Shown here piece after piece: positions 1-13,497 of a DNA stretch of 64,000 nucleotides. The stretch is from Strix aluco. Lineage: Eukaryota; Chordata; Aves; Strigiformes; Strigidae. A program made the translations under genes and the position numbers. Location of the stretch: contig NC_133933.1 of the NCBI RefSeq assembly GCF_031877795.1, forward strand, positions 20,984,029 through 21,048,028, in the 5' to 3' direction. The notes under the pieces were generated by a model. The model saw only the letters and a list, made by a program, of their open reading frames with translations, searched no databases and had not been told where the DNA came from. How positions within the stretch are numbered: the first letter of the stretch is position 1; each line of letters opens with the position of its first letter.

Positions 1-2129
1 CTGCAGCCTTCTCTCCTGGAGTATACCCAGATCTTCCCCAGGGAAGACATCATCTCCTCTCCCTTCAAAGGTCTCTTTGAGTCCTGTCTCCTTACAAGAT
101 CATAAAACATAACTGAAAACAACAAGACAGATGCTCACCAACCAATGTACTTTGTGGTCTGCACCAGCTATTTTGCTGTTATCTCCCACCAGAAGTGTCA
201 TTGCTTGTGGCATCTGGCATGCTTTAATGCAAGTCAGCCTGGTTGTGGCAGTGGGCATTACAGTCCTAGGGAAAATAAGTGTAATCCTATGAAAAATAAT
301 TTAATGCAGTGCTCTTAGGAGGATGTACAGCTGCACTCAGCTGAAACTTCTCATTCCCAATGGCAAGTTTTGAACACCTTGGTTTCAGGGAACAAAACCA
401 CCTTATTAGTAAGAGCTTGATGTATCCGAGTCAAGGGAGTCTTCTAGAAGTTGAAGCATCCTTAGAAAGGGTAGGATTTTATATGCAAACTTGTTTTTAG
501 TTTCCCAGAGGCTGCGGCCAGGTAGTGTTCTGCTAATATAGTTGTTAGACACACGAGGGCAAGGAGTGCCACATATGCAAAATACCATCATCATTTATTG
601 ACAAAATGTCTCATAGACTCAATGGACTAAGTAAAAATTAGGCTAAAACAAAACCAAAAAACACAGGGTAAATATTAACGAACAAAAAAATCCATAGTCT
701 AGCACCGTAGTTGGTCCCTGTTTAGGCTTGGCAAATAGCATGAACATTAGGTACATAGCAGGGCTCAGAGATAATTGCAGAGCTCTAAACGGAAATGTAG
801 TAGTTCATATACTTTTCTATACAAACTGCTAGCAGTGCATTATTTTGTGGAACCACTAAATTCAGTGAATCTTTATCAAAGAATAAAAACCATAAAGTTA
901 AAATACATCATAAGTACTGAATCGAAGTATTTGCCTCTGAACATTTTATTTGCTAAGCCTTTTTCTTTCAGGGAACTCCGCAGTTCCTAAAAACATCTCT
1001 CTCCCTTTCATGACTGCATATAGCTTTTAGGATAAACTAGTTCTGCAAAAAAAGCATGTCTTTTTTGCATTTTATCTTGATATTTCACTGAACAGAGAAA
1101 TTTTGTTACAGCCTCCAAAGCAAAGACAATTTTCAAATTAATTTCTCTACCAGTCTGAAAAAAGAAAACATCAAAAGAGCATGCCATGTCCTATGGCACA
1201 GTGTTTCTGTAAGAAAACCTAGGGCAGGGGACATATATAATGATGTGTTTCACAGCTGAAGTTTGCTCTGACAATTTCTATGCTTGTGATAATTTGGTAG
1301 AAATATTGCTTAAGGCAGGGCTGTGGTTGTTGCACATCTTAGATCAGGTGAGCTTGCTTCCTTCTTCTGCAAACAAACTTGAAGTGGATGATCAGAGAAA
1401 CATCTTTTTTCCCTTGTTCACTCCGTGCGCCAAGAGACCAGAGGTGGTATTTCAGTTATAGGTGCTCAGAAGTAGATTAGCTTAACAAAAGAGAAGGAAA
1501 AGGCAAATCCTTTGATACATTTCTTCAAAACAGGGGAAGCCGTCCGTTGCCAGTGGAAGCCCCTAACCAAGGAATATTCTCAAGCAAGTATCCAAGTTTA
1601 AGCATGAGTTGTCATTTTGGTATGCATGAAACAGTTAAAATGCATAAAATTAAACATGTACTTGGCAAGCAATGATTTCAACTCTTAGTAATGAACCGCT
1701 GTCCTTACATGAATCTGGAGGCAGGAGGGATATATGACTCAAGAGCTAACTACCAGAAAGTTTCTCCCATTTCTAGAATTATCAGTACTTGCATATTTCA
1801 GTGCTATAACTTCTATACAGGACAGTGAGAATTTCAGGGAGAACATTTAGGAGATTAATGTAAATAAAGTATTCTGATTAACATAGTAGAAGGTCCTCCA
1901 CTATTGTAGAAAGCTAATTCTCTTTAAGTCAGGATTGGCCATTGTAGAGTCTCACGTGCCTAAAACTGGTGACAGTGTTCACACCGAGGATTCACTATTC
2001 TGTCTCCAGGAGTGGTCATAAATGGACACCTAAAAAAGAGGAAGAACAGAAAAACTTATATGATACCTTCCCCTAATATTCTCTCAGCCTCCAACTTCAT
2101 ACAGCTCTGGGGATTTCCTACGTCTCTTG

Positions 2130-2890
2130 TTGTTTGTACATTTAGCAACCCTAAATCATCTCTCTTCCAGGTAATTATCCAATCTTTCCTTGAATCAGTG
2201 TCCTCTCTTGCACCCACAGTATACTTTACGAAGAAATTACACAGGCCTGCTATCCTGTTGTGTTAAAAAACAGCTCTTCTGGCTTCATTTGATGCCCCTT
2301 AGTTCTTGGAATGAAAGAGATGATAAAAAAAGTTGATTCTCATCCATCACTTCCATGCCACTCTTTATTTTGTAGTCTTGTACCAAATTCCTCTAAATCA
2401 ATGTCCTTTTCCAACCTCTTCACTTTGACCTCTGTGTCCTAGTTAGTTTTTTGTCCAGATCAGAATTGTCCCATTTCTCCCACAGCTATTTCATTTCCTT
2501 AAAAGCCTTTTGGAAATACAAATAGTCTATATCAACTAGATCTCCCTTTTCTTCAAGGATCTGTAAGGCAGGATTTCCCTTTGCAGTTCCTCACAACTCT
2601 AGCATTTTTCCATGCTCTGTAGCTGCATCTTTTATTACAGTTTCTGCTAATTGGCCCAAGGTTGCCATCATGATTACAGGCCTGTGATTCCCCAGGTCTC
2701 CCTGGGACCTTTTCTTAAGGATTGTCACTACACTCATTTTTTAGATTGGAGGGCATTTTAAGTGGTTAATATGCTTACATAATTGCCATTTGTAACTCAG
2801 CTACTTGACTCTTGAGTTCTCTTAGGCCTCCTGGGTGACTGCCATTTGGTTTTTGCAATAGGTTACTGCTCATCTGGAGCTGAGGTTAAC
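2130..2890 (-). mobile_element. Ancient, decayed CR1/L3-like LINE fragment (RT to 3' region)
   Basis: The minus strand keeps degenerate but ordered CR1/L3-type reverse-transcriptase text. From high to low coordinates it has a block like the pre-RT GPDGIHP-VLKEL segment (about 2825-2860), a block like GNYRPV (about 2660-2710), GDLVDI-YLYFQKAFKEM (2492-2546), which resembles the family's DIVYLDFQKAF block, and the 3' domain around 2140-2340. All is broken by stops and indels. It looks much older than the intron 2 CR1 copies. The family name is from memory and both boundaries are approximate. Traces of the same element may extend above 2890, but I cannot confirm them. Confidence 0.6.
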
Positions 2891-5800
2891 CAGTGCAATT
2901 GTATTATCTGCCCTCACTGCCTCTCTGATCCCTCTCAGCACAGAGCAGTCACTGTCACCAGCCTTGTAGGGCAGTCAGTAAGAGAAGCTTCCTAAGGAAT
3001 ATCTTTATCACTAGAAGGTCTGTGGATGTGGTCCAGTGTGATCATTTCTCCCTCTGCCTGTTCTAATGATGTTTCTGGAGCTAATCATCTTCTACAAGCC
3101 TCTACCCATCCTCTTCCTGGGAAGAAGCATTTAAAAATAAATGGAAGAAAAGTTGAATGCTGGACCTTCCTCTGCATCAGGCCCGACCCTCTCCCATACT
3201 GTGCCATAGTCAGATCCCTTTGAAGGTGGCATCTGACTTCAGTATTAGGTTGAGCTGAGAAGCCAAGTACAGTTGGGATTGCGGGATCTATTGTTTCAGG
3301 CTTTTTGCAGTATGGGGTGGATTCAGCATTTTGTATCTGAGAAATGTTTGAATTTTTTTAAATTAATCTGGCACTCTAATCTCATCACGGGATCTGAAGA
3401 CTAAGCAGGAGCAAACAGTATTTACTCCTCTGCCTTGTCCTGCTGCCAGAAATGTGCCACATTGCCCTCTGACAGATCAGTTGGAGACAAAGAAGAAGAA
3501 AAAGAATGACACAGGAGCTATTTACAGATGCAAGGCTTAACTTTGGTGCTGTCACCTTCATACATGGCAGAAATGTCACCTTCTCCTACACACATTGGAG
3601 AATGCTCCCTACAACAGCTGTGGTCTGTCAGTGACGAAAGCCAGAGTTTGTAGTAGGATGTGAAAGTGTGAACATCGGCCATGATCAGCCTTGGGAACTT
3701 TTTCCTGCTGGAGCTGGCATGCTTTCTGCCCAAAAGCTGGATGACTTTCTGGTGCTCTGTCAGCTGATGCTAGCTTTAGATTTGGCCAAATATTTTATCT
3801 GAAGGGTACATTTGGGCTGGGTTTCTGTTTCCCCTGAAACTTTATAAACCTTTATAGTAGCTCATGCACCTTGACTGTTACTCATCCTGTTTTCTTTAGG
3901 CACAGGTGTGCCTACTGTTACGCTGGTACAGAAGGGTTGCATAACAGCCATGCAGTGGCTAAAGATTTTAATTTCTTAAAGAGGCTTTTTTTTTTCCACC
4001 AGAGAGTCTTTTTTAGTCATTTTCTTCCTCTTTCAAAATTCAATCCTCTTCCCACAGTTCAGTGTCACTGCTAGCATTTGGTAAAATCACTCCTATAATG
4101 AATTTGAATTGAGATATATTAGGGTGACCAGTGGCTTAATGGCTCAACTGTAACTACTCCTTGAATCAGCTCCTGGGTAATAAGCGAGGTAAGAATAGCT
4201 CCTCATCTTGTGTGCTACACTACCTGAGGTTCCTGCGGGCAATCATTATTACGTGCTACTTCATACACTGTTTGGCCAGATAATGCCTTGCAATTAGGCC
4301 TTAAGAGCAAGCAATGGAAAGCTCTCCATAAAACCTGATTATATTAGAGCCCAGCAGTGCATCCGTACCACCATTCTCTGAGATTTGTTGCCTTTTTAAT
4401 GTCTCAGTGTTGCTGCTCTGATCCAGAGGCAAGCTGTTTATCCAGGCTGCTGCAGGCCAAACCTTCAGCAGTGGTGCTCTGGCACAGCTGCGCTGAAGTC
4501 AAGGGAAATATGACCTGGCTCCTTCTCATTTATATCCCTTCATATTCCATAATGTTAGTTGCATCCTGTTGGTACTTTTCCATTTCTTTTATTGTCACAT
4601 TCATCTTCAGCTGGTATAAATAGCGTGTCAACACCAACTCAATGGATCCGTTGTTGGAATCAGGTTTGCTTCATGTTTTTTGCATAGACAATGAAATGTT
4701 TATAGGTGCTGTGGGAGATAGCACAAAAGTAGAAAACCTTGAGAGTTTGGTGAATGTCAATACAGTTTGGTGATAAATCTTCACTAACCCGTATGGTTAC
4801 ACTGCCATGCGTGGAAGGGATGGACAGCTTAAATTGGTCCCAAGAGTAGCCCCATATCCTGAGTAGATAGAAACTGCTTTGCTCACGCAGAGCAGCAAAC
4901 AAGCATAACTGGCTCCTGAGGACAGCACTGCAGGCCCAGGTTTAACAGATTATGCTGGGGTGGGGAATCTATAAGGAAATTTTCAGTCATTCTGTGTGAT
5001 ATGTGACCAGGAGCCTTCTTTCTACTTCCCAGAGCTGTTGTGGTTTGGGAGAGTGCAAAGCAATTTTGTTTTGTATTTAGGCAAGCAACAATCCCTGAGG
5101 CTGGCAATGTGGCGCTCTTTCTCCAAGGGTGCACCACACGTTATTTTGCAAGCAGAGGCAAGGTCACTTTTCCCACATGCCAGGCGAGTCGGGAGTTATA
5201 TGAGTAAGATTGGTTAGCACTGAGTGTGAACTAATGAGTCCTAATGAGATTTCTACTCAGCTTGGAGCACATGCAGAACAGGCTTGTAAAAAGGCATGTA
5301 GAAACTTTTTTTTAAGAGACATGGAACAAAACCTCAACTGTGAGCAATCTGGTCTCCAGATATTCACCTAGGATAGCAATAATTAGCCAGGGTGTGGTCT
5401 TCACCGCTTGGTTTGGCAACATTTAACAGATTGTGCTTTGCCTTTGAGGTCCATCTTAAAAACAGCAAAGGAAGGTGATCATGAAAGGTAAAATAGTCTT
5501 CCAGCTTTCCACAGGCAGCTTGGGTTTGGATTGTTGTGCCTAAATTGTTGTCAGCTTAGTCCAAAAGGTACTTGTTTTGTTTCATCTCAGATAGATGTAA
5601 CACAATAGGATGTGTCATTTGTTGATAAATTATATCATGCTAAACCATGTCATGTGAGACAAAAGGATAAGGAAAACTGTAGCAGAGGTAAGAAAAATGA
5701 AATATGTTGGTGGAGCATGGCTTTTCTTTCTGCTTTGAGTTTACAGCGTTCGATAGATTTAAATCTTTTCTGGATATCTAACACTTGTCTCCTCCAACCC

Positions 5801-7643
5801 ATCAGTCACCCATATCCCAGCATTGTCATAAGGGTGGTAGCAGCCAGAAGAGCCTTTCTGAGTGAAGACATGTAATCTGTCAGGGTATGCAGGTGGTCAC
5901 AAATCTGTTAACACTTTTTTTCCTACAAAGGTCAGGACCTTCTGGTACACTGGCCAGGTTTCAGTTTGGGTAGCTATACATCTGTTGGGACTTCAACAGT
6001 GGCTTTTAAAGTTTGTTTGAATCCTTTGAATAGCAAATAAGTCCTATGTAAATGTCAGGTGTGATGGATTTTTAGAGACAAGGGGAAGTTGAGGTGTTGA
6101 ATGGGATGTTTGGGGGAACCTCTGTGCATCTCTATCCTTCCCCAGGCTTCCCCCAGTGCATGCCAGTGAGTCCCCTAGGGCGCAGGCAGCAGCACTGCTT
6201 CTCTTTGCCAGGTCACAGCTGGATGTGCAGAGAATCACAGTGCAGATGCCAAAAGTGGCTGTGGGTGGGCCAGGGGGAGGTCAGGAGTCCTGTGTGCGTG
6301 TTTGCAGGGTGGGGCCCTGAAGTACAGCTTCCTGGCTTGGGCATATCACTGTGGGGATATACTTGTTGTGCACAGACCTGTGCCTCCCTGGGCTCTGCCT
6401 CCGGGGACCTCTGCTCTGCACCCTGGGGGAGCCACCCACCACCAGGCTGTGGATGTGCCATTTGTTCCCCTGACATTTAACCAGCATCATCTGTAAAATG
6501 ATGCTAGAGGTCTTTCTGTGCTACAGAACTGGGGGCAAAAATGGGCATTAGAATTGTGAGGCACTTTGATAACATGGTAATAAGGACTATAAAGTACCTG
6601 AGAGAGATGGAGAAGCTTCTTTTTCATCATCTGCAGAATCTCATTAGTCTACCTGCCATTTCTTTCTTTGCCTTAAGAGCAATGGACCTTATTCTTTGCC
6701 TCCTTTTGCAGAGAGCCATGACCTGCTCCCTGTGCGCTGAGAGCACTTACACGCAGATCAAGAATAGGAGGCTCTTCTTTGTCACCTTCCATGCAATAAC
6801 CTGCTTCCTGGCAGAAAAAGTGTCAATGGAAAACTGTTCCAAGGAGAAATATATCACTGGACAGTCTTATAGCACCAATTCAGGCTTGCTGAAGCAACTG
6901 GAACCTGCTCCTTTTTAATTTTTCCAAGGACTCCAGTTGCATAAAGACGTGGACATGCCCAGCTTTCCTTTCAATGCTCATTTGCTTACATTTAAGTGCA
7001 TGTGTCATTTTTCATTATTTTATACACTAAGGGGTAGATTCTGAATTTTTCATGTCATGTTTGGCAGAACCTTATTCCATGAATAATCTTATTAACTTCA
7101 GTGAATCTGTTTGTGGAAAATAGTACTGTTCAGCAGCAGCTGAGGAGTCCCAGTGGGAAAAGCAGGGAAGAGTGGAAGAGGAAAGGCTGCCAGAGATCAG
7201 ATCAACATTTAGGTTTTAATGTAGTTTCACATCAGTCACAGAATGCAGTAAAATAATTTTTTTTAATTTGCCGTAAGAGCTTCAGCAAAAGTAGGAAAAA
7301 CCTTGGATGCCCTTCTAGGGATTCTTTAAAACAAAGTTTCAATATTCATTCTCACTGTCTAGTGTTAAAAAACACTCGGTGACTCTTTGGCTCCTAATTA
7401 TCACCTCAGGCAGCTTATTTAGCCTACCTGTCATGAAGGTAAGAAGTATACAACACACTGTAACACTTGCAAAGTAATTGAGCCACTTTTTTAGCCTTCC
7501 TCTATCAATATTAATAACCTATACTAATTGCACAATGCTTTCATTTTTTCTTTACTTTTTCTTCAATCTGCTACAGGGATCAGTTAGTCATTTGCATCTT
7601 CTTTAGAGGCCTTAACAAATGTTAATTTGTCATTCTTACCTCT

Positions 7644-7645
<2 letters not shown>

Positions 7646-7675
<30 letters not shown>
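7646..7675. repeat. Poly-T tract with one C interruption
   Basis: A run of about 30 bases is almost wholly T, broken once by C. No retrotransposon body is recognisable next to it, so I call it simple sequence. Confidence 0.85.
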
Positions 7676-8498
7676 GTATTAAGTGTCAGAATGAAATTAT
7701 TTTCCCAGAAGGATATTTAGTGTCTTTCATGTATCAATCAGGGCTGAGCTCTTCCTTTTCTCATGCAGAGACAGTTTCTCCTAAGCTGTATGAGGTCGAG
7801 AAAAGAAGTTTTACGCATTGCAGAGTACCTTGAAAATAAAGACATAAGAAGTGTAAAGTTAAGAGACCTATGGTATGCTGTAAAGATATTTCCATTTCAG
7901 GCCTCGTTAATGCATTTCAGTGCCTGAAATGCTCATCCATTCTGAATGGATTTCAGCAAACTTCATTGCTCTGGTCAAACAACAGGTTGTTAACACTGTC
8001 TATGGGCAGGTTGTAAGTACTAGAGGAGTTAAGCAAGTTTTCTCTTTACAGATATCTCTCTACTTCAATCCTTGAAATTCCTCATGTATGCTCTGCCAAG
8101 CTGCTCTCTTTAACAGGAGATGCTAATTCTGTGACATGTTGTGGAGGCATCATTAGGGTAAAGTTTCTATAATTCATTTTATTTCGTAATAAAATGTACT
8201 TGAAAGTATTAATAGCCTCTTGAATTTCAGCGAGTAAGAAGTTTAGGTTTGATGCTAAACTCCATAGCTTCCTAGATGGCAGCTCATGAACTTGGAAATA
8301 GTGGTCAGGAAGCATTGCCAGCCTATTTTTATATGCTGACAAACATCTCTCCTTTATTTATGGATTAAAGGCTAATAGCTGAGTAGTATATTGTAACCAT
8401 GCCCAAAAGCAACTGACAGTGTAGGTTTGAGGAAAAGCATGAATAGTCAGTCTCTATTTTAAACACCCTAGGGAGATTTTTTTTCTGATCCATAAGTA

Positions 8499-8695
8499 GA
8501 ATCACAAAAGAATTCAGGTGGAAAAGAGACCTTAGGAAGTCTCTGGTCCCACCTCCTGCTCAAAGTGAGGTCAGCTGTGAGGTCAGACTGGGTTGCTCAG
8601 GGGCTTATTCAGTCTGGTCTTTTAAACCTCCATGGAAGGAGACAGCACAACCTCTCTAGCAACCTGTGCCACTGCTTGACTGTCCTCAAGGTGAA
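8499..8695 (-). mobile_element. CR1 LINE 3' end, 5'-truncated
   Basis: This is about 200 bp of CR1 3' terminal sequence in minus orientation. On the plus strand it shows the reverse complement of the CR1 tail: an ATTC-rich terminus, then a GGAAAAGAGACCTTAGG block, the text around the tcccacctcctgctcaaag segment, and the cacaacctctctagcaacc block. It is short because CR1 copies are typically 5'-truncated. It belongs to a different and more diverged subfamily than the intron 2 pair. It lies about 5.7 kb upstream of FSHR exon 1. Confidence 0.85.
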
Positions 8696-11600
8696 AATAG
8701 GCAGGTCTACTTGACACTACAGTTACACAAGGTTTCTCTTGCCTCACATCTCTGGCTTTCAGATATTCTTTGCTGGCTGGGAAAGGTGTCAGAGAAGAAT
8801 ATATGATGCAAAGTGCAATTCTAGGCAGGCTTCAGTGTCTCTAGTGCATTATTTTGGTCTAGTCAAACCCACTCACGGACAGTGCAAAGAAAAAGTACTT
8901 CTATAACTGTGCTTCTACAGACATGTGATAGAAACCTAGCAGATGGGCTGCATCTTTTATTATCGACTGGGGATGAACAGACCCGAACCTGGGGAGCAGT
9001 ACTAGATGGGGTGGCAAAGATTACTCTCTGACTTCAGTGTTGTCTCTTGCATATGTCTCCTGTGGTCTGAAAATACATGAGGTGTTTATATCCTCAGACT
9101 GCCTCTGAAAAATCACATAGGTAAAGGGCTGGGTGGGAGCTCATCAGCCATCAAAGCCACAAAAGTACGGGGGCAGAGTGAAATATAGAACTTTCCTCAG
9201 ATCATAACTGAGGATCATGCCCACTGCTGAGAAGCGTCAAAAAAAACCCATCAGAAGGGTCCAAGGCCCTTCCACACTGGGTAGTGTCCTTCCCTAGTCA
9301 AACAGATAGGCAGGGCCTTTTACATCAGATGCTAATTAGGTTTTAAGGAGAGGGGTGGTCGATAACAGTAGGGAAGCAAGAGATACAGTGAGGTTGGTTA
9401 TTGCTGCATTAAGCTTGATGCCATGCAGCGTGCTGCTCTGCAGTCTGCAGAGGTGTTATTTAATAAGGGGACTAATCACGGCCAAGTTTTGAAGTCAAAA
9501 GCCAGACAGTCACAGGAAATCTGCTTGAGCATAATTCCATACAATTTCTAATCCTTTCCTCATACTAGTGTGTTTTCTCGAGTGAATGCACTCCCTCTGG
9601 TGGCTAATTTACTATCTCCATTTCACTCTTTTTTTAGAGTTAAGGTTGCATGCAAGCAGCTGGCTAAAAGAACTGAGGAGAGATAAGCTACTGCTTTTAT
9701 TAGGCTAGTTTAATGTTTCATGTTCTCAACACGGAGGGCACAGATAAAGTCTGGTCATTCAAATGTATTTAAAAATAATCCCCATTCATGGAAAAAGACA
9801 AAGCTAAAAAAATCTGTTCAGAAATACTATTTCTGGAAAGAAGCCAAAACCACATTTTTATCAGGTAGATGGTCTGTTGGCCTCAGTGATCTGCTGTTTT
9901 AAAACCCAGATTGGTCATCCACAAGAAGTAAATTAATGATGTGTCAAACTCCTTATTAATTTCCTCTTAGGTGTCTGTTATGTCTCACACTGCAAGCTTT
10001 TATGGATAGAAAACACCTTTTTCTGATCATAATGTGGTAGTCAGGACAATAGATGCTATTGCTGCCCCTAAACCTATAGGGAGAACCTATGTGCTGGAAA
10101 TAAAAGAGCAAGAAATCTCTATTCTTTGAAGAATAAACTTCTTTTGGATGTGGTTTGTATGTCATCTGTTCATACAGGCAATTTATTTGCCTACACATTT
10201 TTACAGAACGCTCATGGTTAAGCAAAGCCAGTGTTGCAGTGGCATTCAGTAATTAAACACTATTCTGAGGCTGGGAAACATCACCAGAAAGAGTATTTAC
10301 TTAATTAGCTGTCATGTTGTGTTTCAAAGGAGAGAAACACAATCAGAAACTGCTGCGAACTTGCTTGCCTGTCTGTTGATACACTCCAACACCCAGTAAG
10401 ATTCCTGCCTTATGAAAAAGAGCTGTTCCCACACCTCTGACAGCTGGATTTAGATGCTGAGCCAACCACATCTGGTGGAAGGACTTAGAGTCGTTTCAGT
10501 ATATTTGGAGCAAGTTTAGTGAGAGGGCGAGAGCTGGCTTGGTTCATTTTATTTTCCGCTGTATCCTCATCAGCCCAGACAACGGCGTGACCCAGGACAG
10601 GAACCGCTGCTTCATCAGATCTGCAAAATCCCTTGGTTCCTCTGGCTCAGTGCTTGCAGAATTAGAGCAACGCTGATTTTAGAGGCCAGTGCTGATGTTA
10701 GAAGCCAGTCCTATCAATCAGTCTCCTTTACTAGTGTCTTAAAAACGATCCCTTGGTGACCATATAACTTTGAATTAACTGTTTATCCCAGAAGCCATCT
10801 AATTTCATAATCTATAATATCATCGTTGAGTTGCTGTCATAATTCACTTAATTGCATGTCTGTGGCTACAGTGCTTCAATTTGGGGAAATTTCTGTTTCC
10901 TTACTCAGGAAAACAGTTTACACTCTTAAGGCCAATTTGCCAGCTGGAGCATAGTTCTTCTGCAAATGGATGCAAAGATAAGGCTCTTATAAATATCTGA
11001 AAGCACCATCATCTCTGCATTTATACTTTCAGCAGTATGTATCTCAATGACAGTGCATCACAGTCGGCCATCTCCACGAGATAGGTCCTTGCTCCTAGCA
11101 CACGATGATCTGAAGGTGGCAGAGTGCGTAGCTGGGGCAGGTCTATGGAGGCAGGAGCTTGCCCGATGCGTTGCTTTTAACAAGCTACTGAGGAAAAAGT
11201 ATGAAACCATGTGGTGGCACAAAGATGTGGGGCATATTTATGACTAGCCTTAAGTAGCTCTCATGGATCCCCTGCAACAGGTCCTTTGGGTTTTCAGGCA
11301 TAGTTGTAGCTCTAACCTCGTGCTCAAGGAGGACTTGTGAGTGAAACCTCCAAGAGACCAGGAGGTATCTTGGCATTTTTTTCCCTTCCTTTACATGGAT
11401 TTTATTCCTGAGAGGAGGCAATTGTGCTTCTGAACTGGTAGAGAGAGATCCATCAGCTGATTAATCCAGCCAGGGGACTGTAGTGATGTGTGGCCGTGTG
11501 TCATTTGACAGTCATGAGCAGAAATCAGGAGAGAGATTGGCAGTTGAAAAAATTAATAGGCAACAGAGTCTATTCTTCAAGACCTTGGATCATATGTATA

Positions 11601-13328
11601 AAACAACTCAGAAATCCTTCTGAATCTTCATTTATCCTCAGATAGTTTTAGCTTGCTCCTGAATTAGTATTTGCTCTAATTATGAATATGTCAGTTCCGT
11701 TTTGCATACTACTCTGATTTTATTGAGTTTAATGATAACTGTATATTTCCCTCAAAGTCTCATCTCCACAGTATTTCAAAAGTGTCTTGGGGTTTGGGGT
11801 TTTTTTAATTATTTAATATTCTCACTCTTAACTTTTAAATAAAAGTGGAGCAGTGTGTATTGTACTGATAAAATGGCCTCACGAAAAAAAATCAGGAAGG
11901 AGACAACCTCCCTCCAATTTTTCTTCATTATGCTCATGATGTGCTGCTGGACCTGACCTGATGTTTTAAAAGTCTGTGTTTTACTAGTTGTGTTAAAATA
12001 AAGCACACTTGGTATAGTTTTGAAAATAACTAATAATTGGAAAGATCTCTTGTAAGCCCTACTGGGTTTTTTTTAATCTCCTGACTTTTGCATATAGAAG
12101 AATTATTACTATTATCTGAAACAAATTTTGTAGTTTGAAATATGAAACCCAAAGTTAATCAAATTGCAATGTCTTCATATCAGTGCAAATTATTTTGACA
12201 TTCAGAGAATGTTACCACTTTTTAAACTATGTCATAAATATTACTTTCCATTTCATCAGTATAACATGACCATTTATATTTCAGGATAAAAGGATATGGC
12301 TTACATTCATTTGTAACCAAATGATCTTGTGCTCTATATATCCATCAAGCTTCACCTTTTATTTTTGGGGGTTTTTTTCAGCCTACTTTCAGTCTACAGC
12401 TGTAGAAACTAGACTTGTTATTGAAAAGACAGAAACAGAAAAGCCTCAAATCAATTGTCTTCCTGCCATCTGTTTAAATCCTGATGTGTCTAGTAAGTCC
12501 AACCTGCAGTGGGCTACAGCAATTTTTTACTAAATAGGAGTTTGTTTGACCATAGGGTAGGCTTCTGCAGTTTTGATCCCATTGAGTATGAAGGAAACTA
12601 AAGGTAGTACTCATTTCATAAGGTCTTGTAGGTCTAAGATTTTTCAAAGGAAAGGAGAAAGACATATACATGAGGAAAACGTCGCTAATGTTTTCGAAAA
12701 TTTTTTTTCTGACAGTCACTGTCATTCTCATGAAACTGATTCAAGTACCTTAGCAAAATGGACTCTGTTTTACACATACAGCTAAATGAATACTCTTACA
12801 ATTCATTACAAGCCTACCATTATTAGGATGAGATTGTCATGATTTTTTTTACCTTTTTTGTGTAAATATTACTGTTTTCATCTTGAGTAGGCTTAAATGA
12901 GTGGGGGAAAAATAACAAATGTTTGGTGATATTTGTTAAAATTAGGGTAACTCTTAGGGCTACTTAAAGAATTAGTTGAATTAGTTTTAAAGATTATATT
13001 TAGTTCCTCTCAGAAACATCTACATTTTGAGGCTTATTTTAAAGGTGAGAATGGTGGAATATTTCGGCCAGCATGCTTCAGAGAAGAGGTGTTGGTTTAT
13101 GTCTCATTACATTTGCTTATGCTTTTTGATTATGGGAGAAGAAGAAAAACAACAAACAATTAAAAAAAAGCAAGAAAAACAATATAACAGCTGCTTTTAA
13201 CAAGATTAAAATCCTTCTGAGCAATGTGAAGGACTGAACATGAGTCAAGTTCAGCAGAATTACCCATGGCAATCCAGCTCCAGCACTCACTTAAAATGTG
13301 TATCTGAAACAGCTATTTACAGTTTAGA

Positions 13329-13497
13329 AGAAAAACAAACAAAACCAAAATCCACCAAAAAAAACCCCACCAAAAACAAACAAACAAACAAACCCAAAAC
13401 AAACAAAAAACAAACAAACAAACAAAACAAACAAACAAACAAAAAAAAAACCCAAAAGAAAACAAAAAAAAAACCAAAAAAAAAAAACAAAACAAGA
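13329..13497. repeat. A/C-only low-complexity tract ((AAAC)n-like)
   Basis: About 169 bases consist almost entirely of A and C on the plus strand, mostly AAAC units with longer A runs; I count one T and one or two G. Frames on either strand through it translate to lysine/threonine/asparagine-rich or phenylalanine/cysteine/leucine-rich nonsense and should not be called genes. It ends about 0.96 kb upstream of the FSHR start codon. Confidence 0.9.

Noticed and set aside
6094..6480. 128-codon plus-strand open frame in a G+C-rich patch
   Set aside because: Several overlapping frames on both strands are open here because G+C-rich sequence has few stops; none resembles a known protein.
6541..6918. 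125-codon plus-strand open frame upstream of FSHR
   Set aside because: I checked it for signal peptide, zinc-finger and receptor motifs and found none; chance frame.
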